Origin: Amyloporia xantha
Lineage: Eukaryota; Basidiomycota; Agaricomycetes; Polyporales; Adustoporiaceae
Assembly (NCBI GenBank): GCA_036971615.1
Contig: JAYKKR010000004.1
Span: 186,001-250,000 of the forward strand
DNA length: 64,000 nt
Reading direction: 5' to 3'
Under the pieces are notes generated by a model, which was given only the letters and a program-made list of their open reading frames with translations, had not been told where the DNA came from and did not search any database. Shown here in pieces: positions 45,510 to 58,706 of the stretch (position 1 is the stretch's first letter; every line of letters starts with the position of its first letter). Both the position numbers and the translations under genes were made by a program.

Positions 45510-48500
45510 CTAACGGCGACCACGCGCTTTAGTGGGTCGGGGCTGAGCTCCCCTACCTGTCTTGTGCGATGACCTACGAATGGCGGGGGCAGGCTCGCCC
45601 TGCTCTTCCTCGCCATCGCTATAAGTCTCCGCCAGAGCCCGCTTTGAGCGACCCGCCTTTTTTCGCTTTTCACGAGGTTGGGGTGGTTTCTCTGCTTCCT
45701 CCTCCTCTTCCTCCTCTTCGCTCACGCGGTGACTTCGCTTTTCAACTTTTCCTCCTTAGCTTTTGTCTTCTGACGAGTGTGGGTGGCGACCTTCATGTCG
45801 TTGAGAGCGCCCGTGATCGAGGACCCGCCTGCCGTTGGCAGTGCCTGAATATTGATCTCCTTTGCCTGCCGAGCTGTTTGGCGTGTCTTGCGCTTTGGCA
45901 CAGGAAGTGAGGGAGAAGGACCACGATTGGCCTCGCCGTCGCTCTCGTCTTTACTGTCATGATTTTCACGGTTGGAGAAATGTACCTGTAGGCCCCTCAT
46001 ATCTCGAACGGGTGAGAGCTGATTCATCGCAATAGGTGGAGAGGAGGAGAAATCCATACTCCCGCGGCGGACAGTTGCGTCATTGAGCGCGATGGGGGAG
46101 GATGGTGGTGCGCGCCCTGGCGCCATTGGCGAGGAAGGCGGTGCGCCGTCAATTGATGGCGGTCTCTCTTCTAGTTGTGGACGTGGTCTCATACCCAAGG
46201 CGCGCTTAGGTATGGATGGAAAGACCAATCTTCCCATGGTCATTAGCGGCCTTGCTGGAGGCGGTTTTCCTGTGACTGGAAACGGAAGCGAATGTTTTTG
46301 CGTGCCTCGCAGAGGTTCCGGCAACGGCGAGCTGGATTGCTGAGCTACTTGGCCATTATGCACGTCTCGCGATCGCCTTATCTTAGGGGATGTGAGGATT
46401 GGCGCGGCTTCCCTCGCCAATGCCGCTGGTGGGTCCGGCGTACGACGCTCCTGTTCCGCCCACAGGGTTTGCAAATGGCGAGGCTTCGGGCGGAGTGGGG
46501 GAGGTGGACCCTTGTTGAGATTCCCAGTGGGCATCATGGGAGGGCGAGGTGATGGCTTCCCCTGTCTGGGAACGTGGGGCGGTGGTGGACCATATTTCAA
46601 CGCTGGTGGTGGGGCCTCCAAAGGTGTTGGCTGCGCCGCGGCCGCAGTGCTACTGCGGGTGACAGAGCTACCTTCCATGGATGGCGCATCGCCTTGCACA
46701 GATTGGGCCTGCTTCACCAGGGCGCACAACGATGATACATGTGGGTCGAGTCTCTGGGCAATCACGGCGAAGGGTATGGCGCTCTCGCTGACATGGCGTG
46801 GAATGTCCGAAGGCGGGGCGTCGGGATCCTGGAAGGCGAACTGTGCTGCCGTCAGATCGCAGCTTATCATGGCGATCACGAGGAGCACTTGTTCGATCAT
46901 GCCGACGTCCCCTGTCAGCTTGCCGGACTTGTTCAAATAAGGCTTCGAGTCAAGCCACTTCAGCACTGGATCAAGCCCATGGGCGTGGCGATGAACCATA
47001 TAGGACAAGTGTCGATGCGGGTTGTGCCAGGTCGCCCAGTCGGCGCCTTCCGGTGCCCGCTTTGTCGTCTTCAGCCCACTCTATCACTCGCAAGGTAAGC
47101 CTTAGTTTACGGAGAAAAATGAAGTCACTACCATCATGCGAGGCAGCGCGTCCACGATCACGCGAAATTCTGGTGATGGCGATGCCGCCTCCAGCCATTG
47201 CTGACGCTGTCTACGTGAGAGCAGCGCCCAATTGGGTGCGGCGCCTTTTGCATCTTCGCTGTCATCATCTTCGTCGGAAGTTGACCCGACATCGATGTCC
47301 AGATTGAAATTCTCGTGCTCGGTGTCGTCGTCCACGGCGCTATCGTCATCAGTGCTGAGACGTTGCACGCCTTTGCCCTTGCCGCTTTTCACTGCCTTCT
47401 TTTTCTTCTCTCTGGGGCCCGCCTTGCCTTTAGCGCCTTTGGGTGCTCTCGCCGCCTCATACACAGCAGGGATTAGCTCCGAATCCTCGTCCCCCCTGCT
47501 CTTCAGGTATGCCTTGAAGCGGAACGCGCACTGCCCCTTGTTTGCCTCTTGCGCCGCTCTCCAATGATGCAGGACCGCGATGATGTCCTTCCTGACCATA
47601 TGCGACGGATCGTCGAATTGGAAGCCGTCTGGCACCATTCCTGCTTCTATAAATTCAGCCCCACGCACTTTGAGCGCGCGCCAAGGGCACTTCTCTTTGG
47701 CACTTCCTGCAGCCCGTTCTATGGCGCCATCAGCGTCTTTGTGAGCGCCGTGTGGATCAAGACTTACGGTAGTGAGTAGACAGAAAGTCTCTGATCATGG
47801 ATTTCATCACAGGCAGGGATGGCGCATCCTCGCCATCCATTGGCGGTATCAACGGGAGACCGCCATCGTCGACCAGCAGCTCTCGCCGTGTGCCGCGAGA
47901 CGTTCCCTCTCCGTTGTCAACGCTCGCCTCGCGATTGCTATCAAATGCCTCTGTGCTGTACTTGGCCCATTTGACCATCGTATCTGCGTGCCAATCGTCC
48001 ACCTTGGAAAAGGCTTTTCCATTCTCCATCTCATCGTTGAAGTCGTGTCTGTGAAAAGCGGTCAGAGCGGTGAGAGGCGATACAAATTGCCTGCTCACTC
48101 CTGAATGATGACTCTCCCATCAGGAGATTTGTAGCTACTCAACGTAAAGATCCTGACACCATGGCGTCGGTATGCCTCTCGAGCGTATTTCCTCAGAAAC
48201 GGAATGAGCTCCTTGTCTGCTTTCCTGCGTCGCCATCAGCTGCCGTTAACTTAGCACAAAGGTCGCGCTCCCACTCACGCCGAAGATCCAGCCTTGACCT
48301 CTTTGGCGTCATTGTTGAACGCATCCGCCTTCATCTGGTAGTCCGCCTTTGCGTCCTCATCCAGTTTGCCCCAATACTCGCTCACTACCTTGGTGTATGC
48401 GCCTATCTCCTGGTGGGCCAGACCTCGTCCTCCCGTCCTTTCGTTGGCCACCCTTAGCAGCTCTGTTTTGTGCTCCTCCTGATACATATCCCTCGCTGAC

Positions 48501-48787
48501 CTTTTCGTTCCAGGGATGGGCACCTGGGGTTCTACGATTCGGTAGTGGTTGCTGAAATAGGTCCCCAGGGACTATAGAAATGTGTGAATGACGAAGATGA
48601 CAATGCCATGAACTGTTGGTTTGACCTTTTTCAGGCCATTTTTATCTGTCAGCTCTGCAAATTGTTCCATGAGGATATTGACAGCCTCATCGACAATGGG
48701 TGCCCTCGCAGTGCCTTTCGTGTTGCGCCATCGCTCTATTTGCTCTGGGATCTTGTCTAGATATGCCTGCAGGATAGCTATTCCCAT
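45510..48787 (-). CDS. HMG-box-like protein with long proline-rich C-terminus
   Basis: The start at 48787 gives MGIAILQAYLDKIPEQIERW. After a 44-nt intron comes YFSNHYRIVEPQVPIPGTKRSARDMYQEEHK and TGGRG...YTKVVSEYWGKLDEDAKADYQMKADAFN, a segment with the size and W/Y/K pattern of an HMG box (DNA bending). Then ELIPFLRKYAREAYRRHGVR, HDFNDEMENG, and a region with two acidic stretches and NWALLSRRQRQQWLEA follow. After the next intron comes APEGADWATWHNPHRHLSYM, then a long proline/serine-rich region (46700-45900). The last part, with SEEEEEEEEAEKPP and a basic end, is in another frame from 45725 and its connection is uncertain. Several unnamed Agaricomycete proteins share this layout. A chromatin role is inference. 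Confidence 0.6.
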
Positions 48788-49180
48788 GGCGAGGACAACA
48801 AGCAGACCGAGATGCTCTCAGGATGACAGACACTTGGGCACTCCCAACTGAACATTTGCCCAGACGTGTCTGACCTCCGGTGATACTTTCGTCCTGTTCT
48901 AACCCCGCTGATCTCTCTTACACTGCAAGCGTCCATGTTGGGGCAGACCCGACCGGCATCCCTCCGGCGGAGCGCGGCATCTCCCAGGCCGAGGCCCCGG
49001 CGTAATGGCGCCGTGGTCGAGAATCGCGGTCCACATGCCAATGACGCGCCTCGATCACCGGATCACGCCTTGCCGATCGGCTGGGCCTGATCTTGCCAGC
49101 GCTTGCTCAACGATGTGATCGACCAAACAAGTGTGCAAAGCTAATGGACATGCTGTTGCAGCATGGTCAGTAGATGGCAG
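48788..49180. other. No supported gene
   Basis: Upstream region of the HMG-like gene. Nothing recognisable. Confidence 0.3.
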
Positions 49181-49500
49181 ATTGAGCAATAATGCGAGAT
49201 GGGGCGTGTATCTCCATCCATCTCCTGTCTGTAAGCACTGTCAGACACAGTTAGGATTAATCCTACCCTTACATAGTAGGCCAATTAGGATTATCCTTCC
49301 CTTGATATTTCTATCCGATACCATTCATCGGATAATCCAGTGGTCAGTCAGACACTGAGACCTGTATTTTATCCGATACTATCCTATGTTGACAAGCATA
49401 TTAGTAATCTTGTAACTCAACTGCAGGTAATATTATCGGATTTTATCAGATACAATCCATGTAATCATACATTGAATTAATGAACAAGTAAAATACATCA

Positions 49501-52500
49501 TTAATTATTAGCCTTCTCTGTTAGACCATTTCCCCCTTCTGTTACCATACCTAATGGAGTCCCATCAGTACATGCACGGTCAAAATAGGTCTGACAATCC
49601 TCCCGCAGACGCTGATATACAGCAGCCGTCTTGTAAGCATATGCACGCTGCCCATGTCCTCTCAGTGAGTCCTCACAACGTTCAGCCATCTTAGTCCATG
49701 CGAGTTCATACTCTTGATAGGACTTGATTGTGTTTGGAAACTCCTGGTGGAGTTTCTCAAACTCCTCCCGCCACCTATCATAATCTGCACGTGCACGATG
49801 CCACCGCACTCGGTCAACTGCAAATGACATTAACATTGAAATATGGCTCCACCAAAGTACACTCACCTTCGATACTCCAACTCTCCTGATCATCGTCATT
49901 GGCCGGCCCATGCATCCACAACCAAGAATCTGACTTTGTCCCATCACCGAGTTCATGAGGTGCCAACAGATTCTTGATTCCCAAGTGCGCGTCTCTGAGT
50001 TCCTGTAAATTTGGATCATCGGCTCGATGTCCAAGCACCAGTAGGGCCCTCCGAGCCTTTCGATACTTCTCCACTGCCTTATCCTTCTGCGCAGCAATGC
50101 TCTTGAGGACGTCGTTGGACCGCGTAGAGTCTTTTTGACCACGGAGGTTTTTTCTCTTGTAGCTGACTCCAACACCTCCTTTCTTTATCGCTTCTCGGAC
50201 GGAACGCAGCGCATCATGGGCCTCTCCTTCTCGTAAACTTAGCTCTGCCTCCTGCAGTACGTCCACGCCATATTTGTGCCGTAAAGCTGGGGTGTCGAAG
50301 TCCGACGGCAGGAAAAGATCTTGCAGCTCTGACTCCTTGAGTCCAGTCTTGATGATTAGGGAATGTAATGCTGGAAATCGATCATACTGTTGCTTCCTCC
50401 AGGACGTCAATTCGCGGTCAAGCTTCACGCGCATTTCTCCGATTTCGGTCAATTCAGCTGGGGTAGCATGTGCGCCAGCCAGCTTCACCTTGTAGATAAT
50501 CTTGCGCCTATTTACCCATTCAAATATATGACGTGCAGAACAAAATAGAGACTCACTGTTGGGCTTGAATCCGCAACCCTTTGTTTACAAATAGGGCCAC
50601 TCCTCGCAGCGCGCGATCACTGTACTCGTCTTGGCACTCGTCGTCGCATAGAGCCTTGAAAGCCTTGCCCTGTGTAGGTCCTTATATATTAATGTTAGCA
50701 TAATGCTCTTGCACTGGCGGCAAATTGGACGTACCCTTTGCAGACAACAGGCGGTACACACTTTGCCACGCCCCATCTTTGAACACTGTTCTTCTATCTT
50801 CTCCTTTCCACACCTCAACCTGTTCAGGACGCATCGTAGCCGTATAGCCATTGAAGAATTCCAGAGTCCGTTTGCACTCGGCGCGTGCGTTGGTGTAGTG
50901 TCGATACAATGAGGCACCTGAGCAACTCGATCACCACCAGCTAACAGATACTATTTAGAAGTACTCACCTTGATGCTGCGTTTTACGCCAATTCCAATCT
51001 CCATGATACGCGTCAAGTGTCTCATGCCGATGGCCCGCATTCATCTCTCGTGTTGTCGCCCCTGCCTTCTTCGCAGGGGCCCACAGTGTCTCGATAATTT
51101 CACCTGTGGTACGTCCGCAGTTCTCATGATAGTTGAGCGAGAAACGATACTGACAGTCTTCTTCATGACCAAGAGCGAGGTGCATCTTGGGGACCATCAT
51201 ACGCGCTTTGGCGACCAAGTCCTTGAGGTGCGGAAAGTGAAGTTCGAACCGCTTCAAGATATTGATTCCATACTGGCATGCAATATCGTAAAGCACGTCC
51301 AGCCAGAGGAGTCCTTCTTTTCCTTCTAAGGCATGCGCCAGCGCGTAATCCACATTCGCATAACTGTGGTCTCCATGAGCCACTGAGCCTGAAACTAACT
51401 GGGATACGAACCGTTCACCCAATTGAAGATCAACCATGCCGCACGGCAGAAAATACCCATGACGCGCGCACACTGCCGCTACCACCCCCGTCACAACCGC
51501 ATTCTTGAACTTCTTGCGATTCTGCATATTTATCGCTTTGAATCGATGACAGCCACTTTTCTGTTGATTGATGTCAGTGGATCGCTCGGTGGTGTTCATA
51601 ATTCATCTTACCTCTTCCGTTTGGGGGACAATTTTCAAATGCTCCAAAAATGGCTGCTCAGCGACAAAAAACGCTCGACCTTCATTCAGTGACACATCGT
51701 CGGGGTCGTCAACCTTGAGTTTGCGCTGAAGTGAATGATTGCCGTCCAAGCTGATCTGCATACTATGAATGTGTCTGTGACGGCAGATGGTAAGTAGAAT
51801 ATCATCAAGATGAGCATCGGCAGTGACGAACTTCAAGGACTCTGGTGTATCCTTCCAATTGTCAGGCAAGTTAAACTGATCCGCGGGACACGTGGGACAA
51901 GCCACAGCAAAGCTGCCGCGGGGCCGCACTGACACTGGAACAAAGTCATCAATCCCCAGATCCTGCCCAGATCGTTTGCGCATGATAAGATGAGTCCACA
52001 AGCGAGTGGCTCGTAGAAACTCGCGGTAACGATCCTGACATTGGATTGTTCAGACATGACTAAGCTACATTCAAAGGAGAAAACTCACCGAGACCTTCAT
52101 CGGTAATACATTGTCGGTATACCGCTTCAAAGTCTCGAAATACTCATATGCAGGAATTTTGCTCTGCACCTTGAGGAGATCGAACGCCTTGAGGACTTCA
52201 AATGTACAGGCGCTGGCGGGGTGCTTAACTGTGGCGGGAAAGAGGCCAGCGCGCATTAACTGGTTGACATGTGTGGTGTGGCCAGCACAATGACAATAAA
52301 CAATGCGCACGTGGTGAAGGCCATTCACATGGGTCACAACGACCTGGTGTGGCTGTTTGGATTGGTCATGTTCCGGACAGAGAGCACCATGATGGCCCAG
52401 CGCGAGTACGAAGCCTAGTTCGAACAGTGATTTCTTTTCCCAGAACTTCCCATTCCACCACGCCACACGGTGGTAGGGCAAATGCTGGTGATTGGCCACA

Positions 52501-52985
52501 AGGCAGGTACTGCATGACGTTCGAGCTTGATGGCATTCATAACATCGCCAAGCGGCAGCAGCACTGCAAGGACATTTGACATCGGCAGCAGGAGGGCCGT
52601 CTTGTTCGAAAAAGATGTCCATGAAATCGTTGAAGTATCCGCTGAATGTTTCCATCATCACGGATGCACCCTGTGTGCATAAAGTCAATCATAAGAGCTA
52701 AAGAATATCCATGTAACTGGCCTGGTAGCGTGGGCGTGGTTGGGGCAGCGGCTCCTCTCCAAAGTTGACGCTAGGCAAAGGTGGAGGCTCATCCTTCTCG
52801 ATCTCATCCGTTCTCTGCCGTTTTGTAGGTTTCTTCGGAGACAATGGCACTTGATTAACTTCGTGTTGGTCGCCGAGCCCGTAGTTGGTGTGCTGAACAG
52901 TCCGGTTAGTGGTGCGTATATGAAAAGCACCATGTACCCTCTGGCCGTTCAGCATGCCTTTACCTTGAGCTTTGCGAGCAGTCAT
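49501..52985 (-). CDS. KDZ transposase 2 (CxC2-type), apparently intact
   Basis: The start at 52985 gives MTARKAQGKGMLNGQRVHG and the stop is at 49501. Domains in order: a disordered N-terminus; a cysteine cluster (CPCSAAAAWRCYECHQ..SCSTCLV); HRVAWWNGKFWEKKSLFELGF; CPTCPADQFNLPDNW; a catalytic core with YANVDYALAHAL, LYDIACQY and CGRTTGEIIETLW; and a helical C-terminus. Positions of Asp, Asp and Glu in these motifs fit the DDE triad of KDZ transposases. Short introns (for example 52089-52036 and 51602-51552) keep the frame open. The joint near 52700 lacks an obvious canonical donor. No stop or shift was found in the core, so this copy may be active. It lies in the same orientation as the gene upstream (55820-53233) and about 250 bp from it. 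Confidence 0.88.
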
Positions 52986-53232
52986 GATCACTGTGAAGGC
53001 AACAAGCGGTCAAGATTTGGTCAAGGTTACCGTGTGGCTCTGGTTGAGGTCCACGCGCGATTCCAAGGCCACATATCCTTACCGCGTTTCGAGGCACACT
53101 AACGCGTCCTACTCGCGCGGACTTGTGAACTATGATGCGTTATTTTCAAAGCATGTACGTGATAGCAGATACAAAGCAGGAGATCAACGAGGAGCCGCCC
53201 CTCGGAACATACAATTGGAGACCTTCACAACT
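52986..53232. other. Upstream region of KDZ2
   Basis: About 250 bp between two minus-strand genes. No clear TATA box. Confidence 0.3.
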
Positions 53233-55820
53233 TCAGAACTCAGGGAACCGATGAGGAATCGTGGCTGGGCGACCAGCGTGTTGAAAAAAGGTACTACAGT
53301 AGAAATCAGCCATGGCTGCCTCGATCTTGAGGATCTGATTTTCCGCGCGTTGGGAGTGAAGCACCGGAGCCGATTGGATCACCTCGGGACAATGTGGCCA
53401 GCGCTTCATAACCTTGATGAGAGCGTCGAGAGCGTCGGTTCGCTTGAAGACCAGATCGTCGGCCAAGCCACGGTTACGCTGAGTCAATCGATCTATGTGC
53501 ATGAACATGTCCTCCGGGAAGACCGGAGCAAACAACCACTCCCGCCTGCTCTCCTCCAGATCGGCGCCTACGTCGTTGCTGGCCGTGTTCGGGCAGACAA
53601 CTCTATCTAACTCCATGAGCTCATATCGAAACCCGAGCTCAGAGATCTCCCACAGAATCTGGCGCACGGTGAGGGGCGGGATTGTGGCGTCAGGCGCAAA
53701 CGTGTAGGTGAACCACTTTATTACGCCGGTAGGATCAGGCCGCGGGGCGCCCATATGATGTACTTTCCCAAATATAACTTCCAGCTGCTGTCGACGTTTG
53801 GCGGAAGCTGTGGCTGCATCGACCTTGGGGTTGGTGTTGATAAAACTGTAGAAAAAGTCGCGCCATTGTTGTGTCCGCAGTTGGCGTGGCACGCCAGAGT
53901 AGTGATTGCTGAGGGCTCCTAACCAAGCCGGGCGAGTTCGCAGCCACGTCTGCAAAAAATTCTGCCTGCGCGCCTCATCTTTGAGGTTAATAAACAATGA
54001 GGCCGGAGGCACAAAGTGGTGCCATTGTCCGTGGACAGGGGCATTGTAATCGACGCGCAACAACGCCGATCGCCAAGTCGGCAGTGGCTCAGGCATAGCT
54101 GCTGATCCCAGTGCCTTGAGTTGCTGCTCGATGCGTCCACGATGGGAATGCTGAGCATTGGTTGGATCTAGATAAAGATTCTCAGTGGTGGGTCCACGAC
54201 AATCGTATAGTGTGCGAGTACATACATGGTTGATACCGTGTCTCCGACTTCTCCTTGGGAGACCGGACACTCGCAGCTGGCGCACTCGCCGTTGAACCAA
54301 ACGCGCGAGAACTGGTGGCGATGGGAATGCTCGCTTGACGCAGGTCGGGGAATGGCGTTCTCTCAACGTCAGTGTACGTATGACCTCCCCGAAACATGGA
54401 AGCAAGATGGTGCTGCCCAACAGCACCATGGTAGACTGTTTCTCCAACCAGATCGCCAGTGAGAACAATATCTCGAGGGGTCACAGGTGCAGCCACTGCA
54501 CGGATAATGACATCAGCCGTTACCCAGCTGCGCTGGCGTAGATACCAAATGGGGACGCCAGCCAAGAAGAGTTTCTGCGCGACCGCTGCATCCGTAGTCC
54601 AGGCACCCAGGTATTGAGTCCTGACGGGCAGTGGCTCCGGGGGAGCTGAAACTATATACGGCTGAATGAAATCCATGAAATCCATGAATGCCTGAGCCTC
54701 TAGGCAGTAGCGCTGCACGCCTGTGACTTGTATCAACATATCGCGAAAGGTTGCTGGGGTCGTCTTGAGGCGAGCGAGACCCAGACGCATAGCCGACTCT
54801 GCAAACTGCAGACGGGACGGAGGTGCGGCACGAAGGAGACAAAATATAGCGACGTGCTTCTGGCACTCCTCTACCTTCACTCGCAGACACTCCCACATCT
54901 CCTCACGTATATACCCCAGATTCAGAACCACAGCACCCTCTACACTAACAAAATCCGCTTCCGTTGGCGTCCAGTACAGGGTGTGCTTTGGATCGTCGGC
55001 CTTGTGGGGGCCCAAAGGAGGACGCCTGAACGTGGCGAAATGAGCAAAACGCTCGCAGAAGACTTGAGGAGATTGAACAGGATCCTCCAGGCCAAAGCGA
55101 CCGTCAGCGCGCACACGGATGTCCACGATGCCAATGACCGGCGGCGGGATCCAGTGAACATTGGGGGACGAGATCAGCCACTTTTGATCGGCAGTCGTAC
55201 AAGCCACTAGAGCGTCCTTGTAGCTAAGTACGGCTGGCGAGACACACAGATCAGCTGTGCGCATACGACGAAGCTGATAGTAGGACAAACCGTCTGGTGC
55301 CCCGCGAGGACGCATGTCGAAATCGCGAAAATCAGCCATGGCCGCGAGGCAAGGCACTATCTGCTCAGAGGAAGCGCGCAACGGCGCGCAAGGGTCAGCG
55401 AAGAGAAAAGGGCGGGGTAGACACTGACCTGAACCTGTGAGGTCAAGGAGCGCGATTGGGAGGCTTGTGTCAGAGGCAATTCGACGCAAGGAGACCGAGT
55501 CCAAGATGCGCGCACCCGGCCAGAAGATGCTAAGTCATTCTGGTCGGTGTACAGAGCGGGGAGACGCAAAGTCATGCCCGCCCACTTTCCCCAGCAGGTA
55601 ACTCTAAGTTTTCCTGCAGAGGGCACCTCTTGTGAAGGACTCACCGAGATCTGATTGACAAGAGGCTTGAGAGACGACGAGAAGACACCGGCGAGAAACG
55701 GAGCAGCAGAAACCAAGGCGTGAAGCTTGCAGCTTGAAGAGTCAAGATTTCTGATCAAAAAAATCCCGAGGAAAGCGGTGAGTAATGTCGGCAGATGGAC
55801 TTGGTAAAATAAAATGTCCA
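53233..55820 (-). CDS. Unnamed Agaricomycete protein (WRDFF..FVN type), about 800 aa
   Basis: It starts MDILFYQVHLPTLLTAFLG (55820). Recognisable stretches are PGARILDSVSLRRIASDTSLP, MADFRDFDMRPRGAP, TQYLGAWTTDAAVAQKLFL, then after an intron near 54240-54170 PLPTWRSALLRVDYNAPVHG, RTQQWRDFFYSFINTNPKVD, AKRRQQLEVIFGKVHH and PPLTVRQILWEISELGFRYE. I recognise this as a large family of unnamed proteins in mushroom-forming fungi, often close to transposons. No biochemical function is known to me. The frame shifts at about 55531, where TTAGC would need one more base to join the LYTDQND segment to the SIFWPGARIL segment. This could be a sequence error, a short unrecognised intron or a lesion. It lies upstream of KDZ2 on the same strand and may be cargo. 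Confidence 0.6.
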
Positions 55821-57039
55821 TGGGTGCAGGCAGGCGCACGGGCCAATGCGCACGTGATGGTCGATCGCTCAAATTTGGGCGTTAGCCTAATGACGATCTC
55901 CTCGCTCGTCCACCGACAGCCCAGTCAATGACTTTGCGTCTTGACTGCTAATCCAATGACTTAGCGTCCTGGATCTCGGCGGGCTGACTTTGCGTCGCCC
56001 GTGATTCGCTCTTAGGTGATCTCGGCGGGCTGACTTTGCGTCGCCCGTGATTCCCTCTCAAGTCTCAAGAATCATTCTGGCTCTGGTCTGTTTCTCCGTG
56101 CTCTGGTAGTCAACACCGGTACCTCGCGCGCGCCCCTGTGCCATCGTTCCAGGATGTACGAACGCAGAATGGTATGTTCATTGTACTGTTCTCGCTCTTA
56201 ACTTCATGCTTACACTCCTTGATCCCCTGTGACTACGAGTAATAATGACCGCCTTCATGCTGGATCTCAGTCTCAGCCTTCGCCTACGTCTCCCAATATC
56301 AAGGATGCATCGAAGCATGCACTCCCTGTCTTCTACGGTGATTGCGACATCACATCTTATATCTGTCCCACTGATGGCTGCGGTTTCAGGCTATCTTCGA
56401 TTTATCCCTCTCCTTATCCCTCCCCCTCTGCATTGCCGCAAGCATGGTGTGTACACGACTAGAAGTGGGATTTGTTGGCGAAGCAGGTTGAATGTGCCTT
56501 TCTGGTCTGGGGTGGTATGTTAGACACTTCTGGGTGTCTAAATGTCCTCTGAGAGTGTATTATACGAGTCAGACGCGTACTTAATCTCGCGGGGTGGCTA
56601 GCCGTCCTGCTTCTTCAGGCTCCCTTGTTGGTTTGCGAGCAGACCAGCGATACTCCTCAGAGCACGGCCGCGTGAACTTCTGTTCTTCCGAGTGGCCTCA
56701 TGGTCGTCGTACTCACCTAGGGTCCAGTCTATCAGAGCACAGAATGGACCGCTATACTACGGCGCAGACCGGCGAGTGGATGACGATCATCGAGGAGGTG
56801 ACCGTCCCTGCCAGAAGAGCGGAACTGGCGGTACCTCAGGGGAGGCCCCATCTTCTCACATCGTTTACCCCTCCTAGTACAGACGTTTGCGACTTTGCGC
56901 ATGGGCCAACGCTTGGTCCCTTCAGCCACGCCGGCATGTAGTTGAACCTGTGGCCAAAGGCCTGTGCATCGGTCGCACTCTACCGTCGTATAAAACCACT
57001 CCCGTCTGTCCTCCTTTTGCACCCCTATTTTCTCTCACA
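55821..57039. other. Spacer with repeated GC-rich phrase and unresolved exons
   Basis: ATCTCGGCGGGCTGACTTTGCGTCGCCCGTGATT occurs twice in tandem (about 55974-56053, period 43 bp). Between about 56150 and 56940 plus-strand open segments look partly coding (ALPVFYGDCDITSYICPTD; MDRYTTAQTGEWMTIIEEV), but no consistent splice chain or start could be fixed. Confidence 0.35.
56989..56996 (+). promoter_or_regulatory. TATA-like box of the gene at 57040
   Basis: TATAAAAC lies 51 bp upstream of the ATG and supports the chosen start. Confidence 0.55.
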
Positions 57040-58417
57040 ATGCCCCACCACCTGAATTCCCCGGCCCTGGCCAATTTACTGCGCGACCATCTAACCGATC
57101 ATCTACGTGCCTTGGGTCCTGAGGTCCATTCCATCCAGCCATCTATCAAGGACAACGTCTCCGTTGTGGCTTTCGTGGCAGGGTGTCCGTCCCTGCATAA
57201 ATTCATGATGAATTCGGGTGTGAGTGGCCGAGGTAGAATAGGCAAGGTGACTTGGATTGTAAGTGCTGCTCTCATCATGCCGAGTATCTCCTTGTCACTA
57301 AATCAAATCGAGTTCAGTGTCTTCAGGGCCTGTGTCAACTCCCGTTTCGGCGCCAGGAATATGCGCATCAGCTGGAACCTATGGCCAGACAGCGACTACT
57401 GGACGCGATGAACACTCTGCAATCGGCTGATGAGTCCGCGAGCAATTCTCAAGACGTGGACAATGGTGCAGGTGTGCTGATACCTCAAGCCTCGGGAGTC
57501 GCGAGTAGTGGTGATCGCAGATCACGCGCAGCGCGGGATGTGCCTACAAGTTGCAGCGTGACATTGTTTGTCTGGGAGACAGTGAGTATTTCATTTTCTG
57601 CTGATCGTTTCATTCACTCAGTTATACTTAGGCTAGAGACCCGCCGCGCAGACTCTCTGCCACTGGTGAACATCGCAAGGGGGAGTGGCTCCTCAAGGTG
57701 GCTGCCGTCCCTGCGTTACCGACTCATGAGGGGGATTGGCTCAACTTGGATATTGCCAGTGGAGATTGGCTATCTCGCCCTTCAATAAAATCCTTGCGCT
57801 CCGTTTATCCCGGCTGTGTCCTGATGTACCTCGCCCCTGGAGTGTCGCCTCAAGCTGATTTGAATGGTGTCCGTGAGGTTCTGCGAGAAGCGAACATTGC
57901 TCTGCGCTACCGGCGTGCCGCAAACTACCTTGCTATGGGATACTCGGTAACGGAGGGCATCTCAGCCGCAGCCCCCTTATTCCACAGCACAGATGGACAA
58001 CATCTGTCTCTTCAGCGCCGATCGAATGAAGCGTCTCTCCCTCCGTCATCACCCCTCGCCTCAAGTGCAGTGGAGAGCCGTGCCTCAAGCTCCATGTCAG
58101 CGCACGCCTCGTCTGACCAGGATCTAGACTGGCTCTTTGCCAGCGACGAGGCTCCGAACACCGAACCCGCACAAGCGAGAGTCCATGTGGCCCGGGATTC
58201 AGCTCATCGATCTGGCGGTGTTGCTGCTAATGAGTCTTTACCGAACCTCCCTCAAGCGCGGAGGTACCACCCCTTTGCAGTCCGGCCCCGTCGTCAACAT
58301 CTCCATACTCACAAGAAACATGTCATTACCAAAGTCGACATTGACCTCACCTTGGATGACAGCGCTGCCGGGCCATCTGCCTCGAATTATGATGGCGATG
58401 TTATTATATTGGAATAG
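57040..58417 (+). CDS. Unrecognised protein with SUMO-interacting-like tail motifs
   Basis: Three exons join in frame: MPHHLNSPALANLLRDHL...GKVTWI, then GLCQLPFRRQEYAHQL...TLFVWET, then ARDPPRRLSATGEHRKGEWL to stop at 58417. Introns are about 57259-57326 and 57580-57630. The first exon is a compact helical segment. The last exon contains EGDWLNLDIASGDWLSRPS, then a Ser-rich disordered region. The C-terminus has KVDIDLTLDDSA and DGDVIILE, two hydrophobic stretches flanked by acids of the kind that bind SUMO. It sits between KDZ2 and a second cargo-like gene. Function is unknown; the SUMO link is inference from motif shape only. Confidence 0.55.
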
Positions 58418-58643
58418 TAGAGTCTGGTCATGTGTCGCCGGTTCAATTAATGAAATAATGCTGCTCTCTATCCTTGTGGGCTGATTCAGCGGTTGGGTGG
58501 GCCTTCCAACACTTGGGCCTTTGCCAAGGCGGTCCACTCCGCCAAGCTCAGCCACAGCCGCAAGAACAAAGCGATCCAGCCACGTCGCAACAATGGCGCA
58601 CCTTCAGCAGGGGCCAGGGGCCACCGTCAGCCGCCAAATCACA

Positions 58644-58650
58644 TATAAGG
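58644..58650 (+). promoter_or_regulatory. TATA-like box of the gene at 58707
   Basis: TATAAGG about 60 bp before ATG 58707. This favours 58707 over the upstream in-frame ATG at 58593. Confidence 0.45.
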
Positions 58651-58706
58651 CTGATACACGCAGGCATGTCGTTCCCACCTACGCTTGCCACATCGCTATC
58701 CTCGCT

